Shown one piece after another: positions 43,166 to 51,993 of a DNA stretch of 64,000 nt. The notes beneath the pieces were generated by a model that was not told where the DNA came from, made no database searches, and was given only the letters and a program-made list of their open reading frames with translations. Origin of the DNA: WHSW01 sp033856255 (lineage in GTDB: Bacteria; Actinomycetota; Thermoleophilia; Solirubrobacterales; 70-9). The position numbers were made by a program, and so were the translations under genes. The stretch is from assembly GCA_033856255.1 (NCBI GenBank), contig JAWVFH010000010.1, forward strand, positions 19,691 to 83,690. Reading direction: 5' to 3'. Numbering within the stretch: position 1 is the first letter of the stretch; every line of letters begins with the position of its first letter.

Positions 43166-44578
43166 CTAGCCGTTCGACTGCGAGAGCAGGAAGAGGCCGA
43201 GCGACGTGAAGCCGACCATCAGAGCCAGCATCCAGTACTGCGAGCGGGTCGCCAGGCGGGTGTCGCCGTAGATCTTCAGCGCCCGGTCGTGCCCGAGCAC
43301 GAGCGCGGTCACGTGGCCGGCGATCAGTGCCCCGACCTGGACGTACCAGATCGCGTTGGCGCTGATCGCGCCGTAGTCGATCCCGTGATTGGCGGTGCCG
43401 AAGATGTTGGAGCCGTCGCCCAGCGGGTCGGAGAGCAGGAAGCTGAACTGCGCCTGTTCCTGGAAGACGACGAGGCTGAAGTAGTGCGCGACCAGGTAGG
43501 CGAGCGCGATCGGGATGAAGGCGTGCGCGAACAACCGCCCGAGCTCGAGCGTGCTGAGCTTGGTGCGAACCGTGTGCATGCCGTAGATCCCGGCCCAGTA
43601 GAGGCCGCAGACGAGGGAGAGCGAGAGCACGAGGAAGATCGAGTTGGAGATCCGCAGCGACGCCAGCGGCCCGACGCCGAGGTCGGTGAACCATCCCTCG
43701 ACCGTGCGGATCGGGCTCGCCAGCGTTCCCTCGCCGGCGCCGTCGAAGGTGGTTGCGCCGATCGTGAAGAGGACGAGCGCGATCGACCCCGGGGCCTCGG
43801 CGACCCACGTGGTGGTCGCCGAGAGCATGCGCCTGAGCCCGAGCTTGCGCTCGCGCACCTCGAAGGCCGAGAGGGTCGAGAACATGTGGAAGTAGACCGA
43901 GAAGGTCTCGCCGCGCTCGAGCCATTTCTCGCTCCCGAACAGGGTCATGGCGACGAACGTGTAGGCGCTGTAGGCGAGCACTGCGACGGCGACCGTGTGC
44001 GGTGTCAGGCCGACCGTCTGGAATCCCCCCTGACCGTAGACGAGCTCGAGCCAGACCACCGCGACCAGCCCGAACGCCGCCGGCCAGCGCCCGAGGCGCT
44101 CGGGGTAGGCGAGCGGCGCCGGCGCCGACTGGCCGGCGATCAGCTTGAACAGGCCGCCGACGACCCGGGCGATCGCCCGCCAGGGATTGAAGGCTCGAAA
44201 GACGTCGCCGAAGGCGACGCTGAGGACGACGAAGCCGAGCCAGACGGTGACGTAGGCGAAGGTGACGGCGAAGTTGCGGTCGGGCGCCTCGGTGCCGTTC
44301 AGGCCCGACCAGATCGTGACCCCGAGCAGGAAGACCGAGAACGCTCCGCAGGCGACCTCCACCCCGCGGTTCACCAGCGCCCGCGAGATCCACGGGCGGA
44401 CTGCCCGCCAGCCGGCCTCCTCGAAGCGGGTCTGATGCCAGGCGACCGAGAGGGCGAAGAAGGAGACGATCAGCACCGCCGAGGCGGCCCAGGCGAACAG
44501 CCACTCCGGGATCGGCAGGTCCTGGCGCCCGACGAGCGCGTGCCCGACGACCTCGAGGGGGGCGAGCAGCCCTGCCAA
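43166..44578 (-). CDS. Multi-pass membrane protein linked to a cupredoxin
   Basis: 470 residues with roughly twelve helices. Notable His residues occur within or near helices (VAWHQTRFEE, SVYFHMFSTL, FAHAFIPIALAYLVAHYFS, VLGHDRALKIYG), a pattern seen in membrane metalloproteins. I do not recognise the family with certainty; some databases label relatives as fenitrothion hydrolase-like, which I cannot confirm. Starts TTG 44578, two bases after the cupredoxin-like gene, so they form one operon. Confidence 0.55.
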   Translation of the reverse strand: MAGLLAPLEVVGHALVGRQDLPIPEWLFAWAASAVLIVSFFALSVAWHQTRFEEAGWRAVRPWISRALVNRGVEVACGAFSVFLLGVTIWSGLNGTEAPDRNFAVTFAYVTVWLGFVVLSVAFGDVFRAFNPWRAIARVVGGLFKLIAGQSAPAPLAYPERLGRWPAAFGLVAVVWLELVYGQGGFQTVGLTPHTVAVAVLAYSAYTFVAMTLFGSEKWLERGETFSVYFHMFSTLSAFEVRERKLGLRRMLSATTTWVAEAPGSIALVLFTIGATTFDGAGEGTLASPIRTVEGWFTDLGVGPLASLRISNSIFLVLSLSLVCGLYWAGIYGMHTVRTKLSTLELGRLFAHAFIPIALAYLVAHYFSLVVFQEQAQFSFLLSDPLGDGSNIFGTANHGIDYGAISANAIWYVQVGALIAGHVTALVLGHDRALKIYGDTRLATRSQYWMLALMVGFTSLGLFLLSQSNG

Positions 44579-44580
44579 GC

Positions 44581-44976
44581 TCAGCTCGGGTTGACGGTGA
44601 TCTCGGCGATCTGCTCGACGCGGCTCTCGAGCTCGACCTCGAACACCCCGGCGTCGGTCGCCGGGACGTTGAACTCGACCGTGCCGCCGGCCTTGACGTC
44701 CTTGCCGACGTCATAGCCGTGGAAGTGGACCTCGTCGGCGACGTCGGAGTCGACGATGAAGCGGATGTCGTCGCCCTGGGTGAAGGTGAGCTGCTGGACG
44801 CCTCCGACCGGCTGGCCGTCCTTGACCACGATCACGGGCACCTCCGAGTCGGCGGTGGTCCCGGACGAGCTCGTGGTCGACGAGTCGTCGCCCCCGCCGC
44901 TGAGGACGATGAAGAGGACGACCGCGATGACCAGGAGGACGGCGCCGATCACGGCCGGCGTTCTCGAAGATTGCAT
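44581..44976 (-). CDS. Membrane-anchored cupredoxin-like protein
   Basis: 131 residues from ATG 44976. One anchor helix (AVIGAVLLVIAVVLFIVLS), a Ser/Thr linker, then a cupredoxin-type beta sandwich: GDDIRFIVDSDVADEVHFHGYDVGKDVKAGG and FNVPATDAGVFEVEL. The HFHGYD segment supplies His ligands, but the C-terminal Cys-His-Met set is absent, so a type 1 blue site is unlikely. Relatives bind copper or dock to oxidases. Confidence 0.7.
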   Translation of the reverse strand: MQSSRTPAVIGAVLLVIAVVLFIVLSGGGDDSSTTSSSGTTADSEVPVIVVKDGQPVGGVQQLTFTQGDDIRFIVDSDVADEVHFHGYDVGKDVKAGGTVEFNVPATDAGVFEVELESRVEQIAEITVNPS

Positions 44977-45111
44977 GGCGCGGCATCTTACGTCGCCGCC
45001 TCTAAACACACGCTAATCACGCGGGGTTGGCTCCCCGGCCAATCGGGTAATCTGCGGCGGCAATGGACCGGGCTCGTGGGGGGCCCGGGGGAGCAGAACG
45101 GAGACAAACCT

Positions 45112-45945
45112 ATGCATCGCAGCACGCCGCTCGGCCTGGTGGCCGGGCTGACGCTGGCCATCGCGGCCTTCGCGCCGGGCATCGCGAGCGCCTGGGCACC
45201 CGCGGGATCGGCGCCGATCCATCCGGGCGTCCAGACGGTCACGCAGGGCGCCCAGTGCACCGCCAACTTCATCTTCCAGGACAGCTCGAACGTCTACATC
45301 GGCCAGGCCGCCCACTGCTCGGGCACCGGCGCCGCCACGGACACCAACGGCTGCGACAGCGCCTCGCTGCCGATCGGCACCCCGGTCGAGGTCAGCGGCG
45401 CAAGCCGCCCGGGGACCCTGGTCTACAACTCATGGATCACGATGCAGGGGCTGGGTGAGACGAACGCCGACACCTGCGCCTACAACGATCTGGCGCTGGT
45501 CAGGCTCGACCCCGCCGACGTCACCAACGTCAACCCGTCGGTCCCCGGCTTCGGCGGACCGACCGGGCTCGGCTCGTCCGCCGCGATGCTCGGCGACACG
45601 GTGTTCACCTACGGCAACTCGTCGCTGCGCGGCGGGGTGACGAAGCTGAGCCCGAAGCAGGGGATCGTCGTCCAGGGCCAGGGCAACGGCTGGAGCCGTG
45701 AGGTCTACACGGTCACGCCCGGGATCCCCGGCGACTCGGGCAGCGGCTTCATGGACGGCTCGGGGAACGCGATCGGCGTCCTCAGCACGGTCGCGATCGC
45801 GCCGCTCGCGGGCTCCAACGGGGTCGGCGACCTGCGCCACGAGGTCGATTACATGCACGCCCACAGCTCGTTCGGGGGCGTCGGCCTGGTCAACGGCACC
45901 CAGGCGTTCAACGGCAGCCTGGCGAACGCGATCCTGGGCGCCTAA
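45112..45945 (+). CDS. Secreted trypsin-like (S1) serine protease
   Basis: 277 residues from ATG 45112; TAATCT (45048-45053) is a likely -10, giving about a 50-base leader. Signal peptide to ASA-W near 27. Catalytic triad His68 (GQAAHCSG), Asp126 (NDLALVRL) and Ser209 (PGDSGSGF). Cys pairs 49/69 and 81/122 probably form disulphides. GVLSTVAIAPLAGSNGVGDL is the strand after the serine. No propeptide is obvious. Confidence 0.88.
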   Translation: MHRSTPLGLVAGLTLAIAAFAPGIASAWAPAGSAPIHPGVQTVTQGAQCTANFIFQDSSNVYIGQAAHCSGTGAATDTNGCDSASLPIGTPVEVSGASRPGTLVYNSWITMQGLGETNADTCAYNDLALVRLDPADVTNVNPSVPGFGGPTGLGSSAAMLGDTVFTYGNSSLRGGVTKLSPKQGIVVQGQGNGWSREVYTVTPGIPGDSGSGFMDGSGNAIGVLSTVAIAPLAGSNGVGDLRHEVDYMHAHSSFGGVGLVNGTQAFNGSLANAILGA

Positions 45946-45948
45946 GCG

Positions 45949-46101
45949 CTACGGGCCAGCGGAGCGTTCCGTCGACGTCCCCTTGTCGATCGAGGGGGCG
46001 TCGACGGTGTCGCCGCTGAAGACGAAGACGAAGATCGCGACGATCGCGATCCCCACGACGACGCCGAGGACGATCCCGATCAGGCGGTCGCCCCGAGACA
46101 T
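45949..46101 (-). CDS. Small single-helix membrane protein next to the haem-oxygenase-fold gene
   Basis: 50 residues: MSRGDRLIGI, one helix (VLGVVVGIAIVAIFVFVFS) and a polar outside tail. ATG 46101 lies nine bases after the neighbouring stop, same strand, so co-transcribed. No known function. Its 3' end lies three bases from the convergent protease. Confidence 0.55.
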   Translation of the reverse strand: MSRGDRLIGIVLGVVVGIAIVAIFVFVFSGDTVDAPSIDKGTSTERSAGP

Positions 46102-46110
46102 ACGGCCTGA

Positions 46111-46719
46111 TCAGACCCCGTCGAGCAGACGCCAGTTGGCGCGGAAGGCGGACTCGGCTGCGGCCACCAGCTCGTCGGGATCAGCGTCGGCCCCGACCTC
46201 GGTGACCAGGTCGCGCACCTCGGCGGCGTGCTCGACGTCGCGCGTCTCGTGGACGCGGAAGTAGGCGGTCCCGGTGCCGTCGGCGAACCCGTAGCGGTCG
46301 AGCAGGCCCTCGCGCTTGGTGCGCGAGATCTGCGGCTGGCCGCTTTCGATCGCGTACAGGCGCACGAGCGTGTGGGCGAGATCGCCGGACCCGGTCCAGG
46401 CGCGCACGCACTCCTCGGTCTCGACCGTCGGCGCGTCGTCGGCATCGCCGCCCGCGGCCTCGACGAAGCCGTCCCAGAGGCGGATGTGGCCGAGCTCCTC
46501 GGCGGCGTGGCGGCGCAGCTCGGGGCGCTCGGGGAGGGCGTCGGCGGCCTCGGCGCTGATCTCCGCGATCGCCTCCACGGCGTGGCGGTACTGACCCGAG
46601 TAACGGGCGAGCTCCTCGCCGGTCAGCTCCCCGTTCGACCAGCGCTGGTAGAAGGGATGGCGGAGGACGTTCCACCGCTCACGACTGCCCTCGATCCGCT
46701 CCCAGGTCCGTTCATTCAC
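46111..46719 (-). CDS. Haem-oxygenase-fold (TenA/PqqC/CADD-like) iron enzyme
   Basis: 202 all-helical residues. HPFYQRWSNGELTGEELARYSGQY is the N-terminal signature of the PqqC/CADD branch; AEELGHIRLWDGF supplies Glu and His ligands, and HETRDVEHAAEV further Asp and His ligands. That pattern matches diiron members (HDO superfamily) such as CADD, which makes p-aminobenzoate from itself, rather than TenA thiaminases. Substrate unknown. GGAAGGGGAG precedes the ATG. Confidence 0.78.
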   Translation of the reverse strand: MNERTWERIEGSRERWNVLRHPFYQRWSNGELTGEELARYSGQYRHAVEAIAEISAEAADALPERPELRRHAAEELGHIRLWDGFVEAAGGDADDAPTVETEECVRAWTGSGDLAHTLVRLYAIESGQPQISRTKREGLLDRYGFADGTGTAYFRVHETRDVEHAAEVRDLVTEVGADADPDELVAAAESAFRANWRLLDGV

Positions 46720-46773
46720 CGCGTGCTCCCCTTCCGATCTTGCTCTATCGACGAGGGCTCAGCATAACCAACG

Positions 46774-47637
46774 GTGTGGGCGCCTCTACGATCCCCGGCC
46801 CTGCGCCCGCCCCGCGACAACATCGCTGCGCCCGTCCTGCCGCCGCGCCTGCGCTGGCTGCGGCCGGAGGGCGCCCAGGAGCGCGCGGAGCGCGCCCCGG
46901 TGCTCGCCGAGCTGACGGCGGCCGGGCCGGTGCTCGTCCACTTCTTCGACTTCGCCCAGCTGAACAGCGTCCGCACCCTGCCGTACGTGATCGCCTGGGA
47001 GCGCCGCTACCGCGACGCGGGCCTGGCGACGCTCGGCGTGCACTCGCCGCGCTTTCGGTTCAGCGGCGAGCCCGGCGCGCTGGCGCCGGCGCTGGAGCGG
47101 CTCGGCGTCGTGCATGCGGTCGCCGATGACGGCGACTACGCGGTCTGGCACGACTACGGCTGCAAGGGCTGGCCGTCGCTCTTCCTCTGGGGACAGGGCG
47201 GCGCCCTCCGCTGGTTCCACTACGGCGAGGGCGAGTACGAGGCGACCGAGAGCGCGATCGCGGCGGAGCTGATCGCGATCGACAAGGGCTTCGCGCCCCC
47301 GGACCCGCTGGAGCCGATCCGCGCCAGCGACGCTGCGGACGCCGTCGTCGTGCCGCCGACCGAGGAGCTGTTCCCGGGGGGCTCGATCGATCAGCCGTGG
47401 GACGGCCTGGCGGCGCTCGAGCTCGAGTACGCGGCCGGCGGCGCGCACGCCTCCGTCGACGGCGCCGGTGAGCTGCGGGTCTCCGTCGACGCCGAGCCGG
47501 CGCGGGCGGTCGTCGTCCCGGGCCCGGGCCTCGTCGACCTGGCGAGCCACCCTCGCCACGGAGCGCACTCGCTGCGCCTCGAGGCCGACCCCGAGCTCGC
47601 CGTCTACTCGCTCAGCTTCTCCGCCGGGGTGCCGTAG
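46774..47637 (+). CDS. Thioredoxin-fold protein lacking CxxC, with C-terminal beta domain
   Basis: 287 residues, GTG start. PVLVHFFDFAQLNSVRTLPYVIAWERRYRDAGLATLGVHSPRF follows the TlpA/DipZ pattern, but Leu-Asn-Ser occupies the place of the redox CxxC. DYGCKGWPSLFLWGQGG is the cis-Pro loop region. The last 90 residues are a DipZ-like beta domain. Cytoplasmic, since no signal is seen. Probably a binding rather than oxidoreductase role. The 3' end overlaps the convergent acetyltransferase by 34 bases. Confidence 0.6.
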   Translation: MWAPLRSPALRPPRDNIAAPVLPPRLRWLRPEGAQERAERAPVLAELTAAGPVLVHFFDFAQLNSVRTLPYVIAWERRYRDAGLATLGVHSPRFRFSGEPGALAPALERLGVVHAVADDGDYAVWHDYGCKGWPSLFLWGQGGALRWFHYGEGEYEATESAIAAELIAIDKGFAPPDPLEPIRASDAADAVVVPPTEELFPGGSIDQPWDGLAALELEYAAGGAHASVDGAGELRVSVDAEPARAVVVPGPGLVDLASHPRHGAHSLRLEADPELAVYSLSFSAGVP

Positions 47638-48062
47638 AGCTCCGCCGGCGAGAACGAGCGGACCATCCGCTTCTCGCCCTCCCGGACGAAGCCGAAGCGC
47701 TCGTAGAGCTCGTGGGCGTCGCGCGTCGCCAGCGTCACCACCCGCAGGCCCTGGAGACGCGGATGGCCGAGCAGGGTCTCGATCAGCCAGACGCCGAGCC
47801 CGTGGCCGCGGTGGGGCTCGAGCACGAAGACGTCGGCGATCCAGGCGTAGGTGGCGCCGTCGGTGACCGCCCTCCCGAATCCCGCCTGCTCGCCGCCCGG
47901 CGCGTAGAGGCCGAGGCAGAGCGAGCCCTCGATCGCCCGCGCGACGACGTCGCGGGGGACGTTCGGCGACCAGTAGGCGCCGTGCAGGAAGGCCCAGATC
48001 GCATCGATGTCGAGCCGCTCGCGGTCGTCGGAGAGCTCGTAGCCGTCGCGCTGAGCGATCAC
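47604..48062 (-). CDS. GNAT family N-acetyltransferase
   Basis: 152 residues from GTG 48062, which overlaps the CDF exporter stop (GTGA). YAWIADVFVLEPHRGHGLGVWLIETLL is the acetyl-CoA-binding core (R/Q-x2-G-x-G/A as RGHGLG), and LATRDAHELYERFGFVREGEKRMVR the C-terminal strand. Closest in style to the small-molecule acetyltransferases of the YjaB/YhbS kind. Coupled to a metal exporter, function unknown. Confidence 0.85.
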   Translation of the reverse strand: MIAQRDGYELSDDRERLDIDAIWAFLHGAYWSPNVPRDVVARAIEGSLCLGLYAPGGEQAGFGRAVTDGATYAWIADVFVLEPHRGHGLGVWLIETLLGHPRLQGLRVVTLATRDAHELYERFGFVREGEKRMVRSFSPAELYGTPAEKLSE

Positions 48063-48970
48063 GTCTCGATTTGGAGCAGCTCGCCGCCCTCGTGGTCGAC
48101 CTGCAACGTCGTGTGGTCGAGGCCGAAGCGCTCGTGCAGCATCGCCTCGAGCTCGCGGCGGGTGGCGTGGCAGTCGATGTCGCGGTCGACGAGCACGTGC
48201 GCGGCCAGGGCCGGGAAGCCGGAGGTGATCGTCCACACGTGCAGGTCGTGCACCTGCTTGACCCCGGCCAGCCCGGCCATGGCCCGCCCGACCTCCTCGA
48301 CCTCCATCTCGGCGGGCGACGCCTCGAGCAGAATCCGCAGCGAGTCGCGCAGGATCGTCCACGAGCTGGCGAGGATGAGGACGCCGATCGCGACGCTGAC
48401 CACCGGGTCCGCGTACTCCCAGCCGGTGGCGAGGATGATCAGCGCGGCGACGATCACGCCGACGGAGCCGAGGATGTCGGCGACCACATGACGAAACGCC
48501 GCGGAGACGTTGAGGCTCTCGTCCGAGTGGCGGCGCAGGATCGAGGCGGAGGCGAGGTTGACGAACAGCCCGCCGACCGCGATCGCCAGCATCAGCCCCG
48601 CCTCGACGTCCGGCGGGTCGCCGAAGCGCATCCCGGCCTCGATGAAGATCCAGATCGAGATGGCGACCAGGGTGACGCCGTTGAAGAGCGCCGCGAGGAT
48701 CTCGGCCCGGCGGTAGCCGAAGGTGCGGCTCGGCCCGCCCGGGCGCCCGGCGAGCCAGGCCGCGAACAGCGCCACCCCGAGCGAGAGCGTGTCGGACAGC
48801 ATGTGCCCGGCGTCGGCGAGCAGGGCCAGGCTGCCGGCGATCAGCCCGCCGACCACCTCGGCGACCAGGAAGCCCGCGGTGAGGACGAGGACGAGCTTCA
48901 GCGCCCGCTTCGAGCCCGTGCGGTCGAGATCGACCCTGTGGGAGTGGCTGTGGTCGCCGGGCCCGGGCAT
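48059..48970 (-). CDS. Cation diffusion facilitator (CDF) exporter, CzcD-like
   Basis: 303 residues from ATG 48970; a TTG three codons earlier is possible. Six helices and a C-terminal ferredoxin-like domain. Metal site A is H-x3-D in DAGHMLSD (helix 2) and H-x3-D in FRHVVADILGS (helix 5), the zinc-selective pattern. N-terminal GDHSHSHRVDLDR is a His-rich entry. ALLADAGHMLSDTLSLGVAL and RRAEILAALFNGVTL are family blocks. Exports zinc or cobalt in exchange for protons. Confidence 0.92.
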   Translation of the reverse strand: MPGPGDHSHSHRVDLDRTGSKRALKLVLVLTAGFLVAEVVGGLIAGSLALLADAGHMLSDTLSLGVALFAAWLAGRPGGPSRTFGYRRAEILAALFNGVTLVAISIWIFIEAGMRFGDPPDVEAGLMLAIAVGGLFVNLASASILRRHSDESLNVSAAFRHVVADILGSVGVIVAALIILATGWEYADPVVSVAIGVLILASSWTILRDSLRILLEASPAEMEVEEVGRAMAGLAGVKQVHDLHVWTITSGFPALAAHVLVDRDIDCHATRRELEAMLHERFGLDHTTLQVDHEGGELLQIET

Positions 48971-49280
48971 CCACCTCAAGGTACCGGCGGGCCGGGGCGG
49001 CGAGCCTCTCGCGCAGCCGCGGATCGCTGACGGGCGGCCGCCGAACGTCCCGCAACCGTCGCTATGCGGGGGTATCCGAGACGTTCACCGCTTCGCGGGC
49101 GAGATGGATCGCTTTTCGTCCGACCTGGTGCTCCCAGACAGGCCGCCGTCCTGGCTAGGTGTCGCCTAGCAACAGCAAAGCAGGACAGTTGCGCATTCGA
49201 TGCAAAGCGGAACTTCCAGAAGCACGGCGGCTGCGGATCGCTGAGAACTGTCGGCAGCGAGCCGCGCTCGGTGGGCAGAT
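48971..49280. other. 310-base non-coding stretch between CDF and ispH
   Basis: No convincing gene on either strand. It contains a perfect 6-bp inverted repeat (49154-49159 with 49165-49170, loop TGTCG) and a short near-palindrome around 49191-49207. These may mark the ispH transcript end or the CDF promoter. Composition is slightly less GC than its surroundings. Confidence 0.5.
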
Positions 49281-50252
49281 CTAGGCTCGTGCGGCGAGCT
49301 CGGTGCGGATCTTCTTCGGCAGCATGAAGCGGACGTCCTCTTCGACCGCCTGGAGCTCCGAGACGTCGCCGGCGCCCCGCTCGCGGAAGTGCTCGACCAG
49401 CTCGGCGACCAGCTCCTCGGGGGCGCTGGCGCCGGAGGTGATGCCGAGCGTCTCGACGCCCTCGAGCCACGACTCCTCGACCTGGGAGGCGTTGTCGATC
49501 AGATGCGAGGCGGCGCCGTGCTCGCGCGCAACCTCGACCAGGCGGTTCGAGTTCGAGGAGTTGGTCGAGCCGATCACGAGGACCAGCTCGCACTCGCGGG
49601 CGAGCTGCTTGACCGCGATCTGGCGGTTGGTGGTCGCGTAACAGATGTCGTCGGACTTCGGGGACGTGATCGCCGGGAAGCGCTCCCGCAGCCGGTCGAT
49701 GATCACACCGGTCTCGTCGACCGAGAGCGTCGTCTGGGTGATGAAGGCGACGTGGTCGGGGTCCGGGAGCTCGAGCGCGTCGACATCGGCCACGGTCTCG
49801 ACGAGGATGATGTTGTCCGGCGCCTCGCCGGTCGTGCCCTCGACCTCCTCGTGGCCCTGGTGGCCGATCAGGATGATCGTGTAGCCCTGCTCGGCGAACT
49901 TGCGCGCCTCGACGTGGACCTTGGTCACCAGCGGGCAGGTGGCGTCGATCGTCCGCAGGTGGCGGGCGGCGGCGTTCTCGTGGACGGCCGGCGCGACGCC
50001 GTGCGCCGAGAACACGACCAAGGCGCCCTCGGGCACCTCGGTCTCCTCCTCGACGAAGATCGCCCCGCGCTCGGCGAGCTGCTCGACCACGTGCTTGTTG
50101 TGGACGATCTCCTTGCGCACGTAGACCGGCGGCCCGTACATGTCGAGCGCCTTCTCGACCGTCTCCACGGCGCGATCGACACCGGCGCAATAGCCGCGCG
50201 GCGCGGCTAGCAGGATGCGCTTCGGCGCATGGGTTTCGGTCCTTGTTGGCAC
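49281..50252 (-). CDS. ispH: IspH, HMBPP reductase
   Basis: 323 residues from GTG 50252, supported by a TACCCT -10 six bases upstream; an ATG at 50291 would leave only 12 bases to the divergent gene. [4Fe-4S] enzyme of the last MEP step, making IPP and DMAPP. Cluster cysteines in GYCAGVDRAV (Cys22), IDATCPLVTKVH and DDICYATTNRQ; also HGVAPAV and GSTNSSNSNRLVEVA. Depends on the SUF system encoded 15 kb upstream. Confidence 0.95.
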   Translation of the reverse strand: MPTRTETHAPKRILLAAPRGYCAGVDRAVETVEKALDMYGPPVYVRKEIVHNKHVVEQLAERGAIFVEEETEVPEGALVVFSAHGVAPAVHENAAARHLRTIDATCPLVTKVHVEARKFAEQGYTIILIGHQGHEEVEGTTGEAPDNIILVETVADVDALELPDPDHVAFITQTTLSVDETGVIIDRLRERFPAITSPKSDDICYATTNRQIAVKQLARECELVLVIGSTNSSNSNRLVEVAREHGAASHLIDNASQVEESWLEGVETLGITSGASAPEELVAELVEHFRERGAGDVSELQAVEEDVRFMLPKKIRTELAARA

Positions 50253-50258
50253 GGCCCA

Positions 50259-50264
50259 AGGGTA
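50259..50264 (-). promoter_or_regulatory. -10 element TACCCT for ispH
   Basis: TACCCT on the minus strand ends six bases before GTG 50252, leaderless spacing. Confidence 0.45.
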
Positions 50265-50303
50265 GCCGCCCTCGACCGGCGGATCAGCCATGATGGGACG
50301 GTC

Positions 50304-51977
50304 ATGGATGGCCCGCGCTTCGTCTCGAGCGCACTTCTCGCCACGGTCGGCCTGCTGCTCTTCGCAGCCCCGGCGCTCGCCGGCGATCCGGTTCTGAACG
50401 CCGCGAGCTACCCGGGCATGACGACGTACGACTGCGCCACGGATCCGATCACGATCTACCCGGGGCAGAACACGGACCTCTACGGGCTCACCAAGACCTG
50501 CCCCAACGCGCAGAAGGTGAGCGGCCCGGGCGACACCAGCGTCTTCGCTCCCGGCTCGACGGCGCAGGGCTACATGACCCGTTTCAAGCCGAGCATGGTC
50601 GAGGTCCACCCCGACGGCTCGCTGACCACGCCGAGCGTCTGGGACCTGCACCTGCACCACGTCGTCTGGCTCGGCCCCGGGGTCGGGTTCGGCACCGGCG
50701 AGGAGAAGACCGAGGACAAGTTCCCCCAGGGCTACGGCTTCCAGCTCAGCGCGGACCAGACGTTCGGCCTCAACTACATGATCCACGACCTGACCGCGGT
50801 CGCCGGGCGGCGGGTCCAGATCACCTGGCAGATCGACTGGGTGCCGGAGACGACGCCGGCGCGCACCGACATCAACCCGGTCAAGACGATCGGCCTCGAC
50901 GTCGCCGGCACGCCCCACCTCTATCCGGTCTTCGACGCCGAGCGCGGCTTCGACACCAACGGCGACGGCAAGTACACCTTCCCCGACGACGTGCCGACCG
51001 ATCCCGCGGCGCCGGGCTACGAGGAGCGCGAGAACGTCAGCAGCGCCTCAAGCTGGACCGTCCCGGCCGGTGGCCGCACCCTTGTCTTCGCGGCGGGCCA
51101 TCTGCATCCGGGCGGCCTCTACATGGACATGCAGGTCTCCCGTGACCTCGACGGCGACGGCACCCCCGGCGACGACGCCGGCGAGACGAAGCCGCTGTTC
51201 CGCTCCGACGCCCACTACTACGAGCCCGCCGGCGCGGTCAGCTGGGACGTGGCGATGACCGCCACCCGCCCCGACTGGCGGATCCATCTCAAGGAGGGCG
51301 ACGTCGTCTCGGTCAATGCCACCTACAACGTCAAGAAGGCGTCCTGGTACGAGTCGATGGGGCTGTTCCCGCTCGAGGTCAGCACCGGCGTCGACCCGGC
51401 CGCCAAGGACCCGTTCGACGACGCCGCCGCGGTCAAGGCGATGTACGACGAGGGCGGCATGCTCACCCACGCGCGGTTGCCCGAGAACATCGACGCCAAG
51501 GCCGACAAGGACCTCGGGCTCGCCGACCCGCGGAAGCTGAAGGGCAAGGGCAAGGTGCCGAAGTCCGGGCTGATCATCGACGGCTTCCAGTACTCGAAGG
51601 GCGGCTACTCGGCCTTCCGCGGCTACCCGGCCTCCGGGATCCGGCCGCCGGTCGTCAAGGCGGGGACCAGCGTCACGTTCACGAACATCGAGGCCCTGCC
51701 CGAGATGTCGGACTCAGAGCAGGTCTGGCACAGCGTCACCTCCTGCCGGGCGCCCTGCAATCGCGGCTCGGGGATCGGCTACCCGCTCGCCCAGGGGCCG
51801 ATCAAGTTCGACTCCGGCCAGCTCGGCTACGGCAGTGGGCTCAGCGCCGAGGTGACGACCGGTTCCAACATCTACACGACGCCGCCGCTGACCAAGCCCG
51901 GCCACACCTACACCTACTTCTGTCGCATCCACCCGTTCATGCGCGGCTCGATCCGGGTCGCCGGCGGCCGCTCCTAG
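50304..51977 (+). CDS. Secreted multi-domain protein with PHM-like and cupredoxin copper motifs
   Basis: 557 residues from ATG 50304. Signal peptide to ALA-G near 26. Residues 30-360 are beta-rich with LHLHH (116-119), His161, GHLHPGG (His266/His268) and Met352. That order mirrors the copper ligands of peptidylglycine monooxygenase (His-His, His, His-x-His, Met), though this is inference. Two DxDGDG loops (219-225, 281-286) look calcium-binding. The C-terminal domain (445-553) is a cupredoxin with His476, Cys540, His543 and Met546, a complete blue copper set. Natural role unknown. Confidence 0.6.
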   Translation: MDGPRFVSSALLATVGLLLFAAPALAGDPVLNAASYPGMTTYDCATDPITIYPGQNTDLYGLTKTCPNAQKVSGPGDTSVFAPGSTAQGYMTRFKPSMVEVHPDGSLTTPSVWDLHLHHVVWLGPGVGFGTGEEKTEDKFPQGYGFQLSADQTFGLNYMIHDLTAVAGRRVQITWQIDWVPETTPARTDINPVKTIGLDVAGTPHLYPVFDAERGFDTNGDGKYTFPDDVPTDPAAPGYEERENVSSASSWTVPAGGRTLVFAAGHLHPGGLYMDMQVSRDLDGDGTPGDDAGETKPLFRSDAHYYEPAGAVSWDVAMTATRPDWRIHLKEGDVVSVNATYNVKKASWYESMGLFPLEVSTGVDPAAKDPFDDAAAVKAMYDEGGMLTHARLPENIDAKADKDLGLADPRKLKGKGKVPKSGLIIDGFQYSKGGYSAFRGYPASGIRPPVVKAGTSVTFTNIEALPEMSDSEQVWHSVTSCRAPCNRGSGIGYPLAQGPIKFDSGQLGYGSGLSAEVTTGSNIYTTPPLTKPGHTYTYFCRIHPFMRGSIRVAGGRS

Positions 51978-51993
51978 CGCCCGCGGCGGGTTT

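Noticed and set aside
49064..49327. Possible 87-codon gene in the CDF-ispH gap
   Set aside because: Composition is unlike neighbours, no ribosome site or leaderless -10, and it runs into ispH on the other strand.
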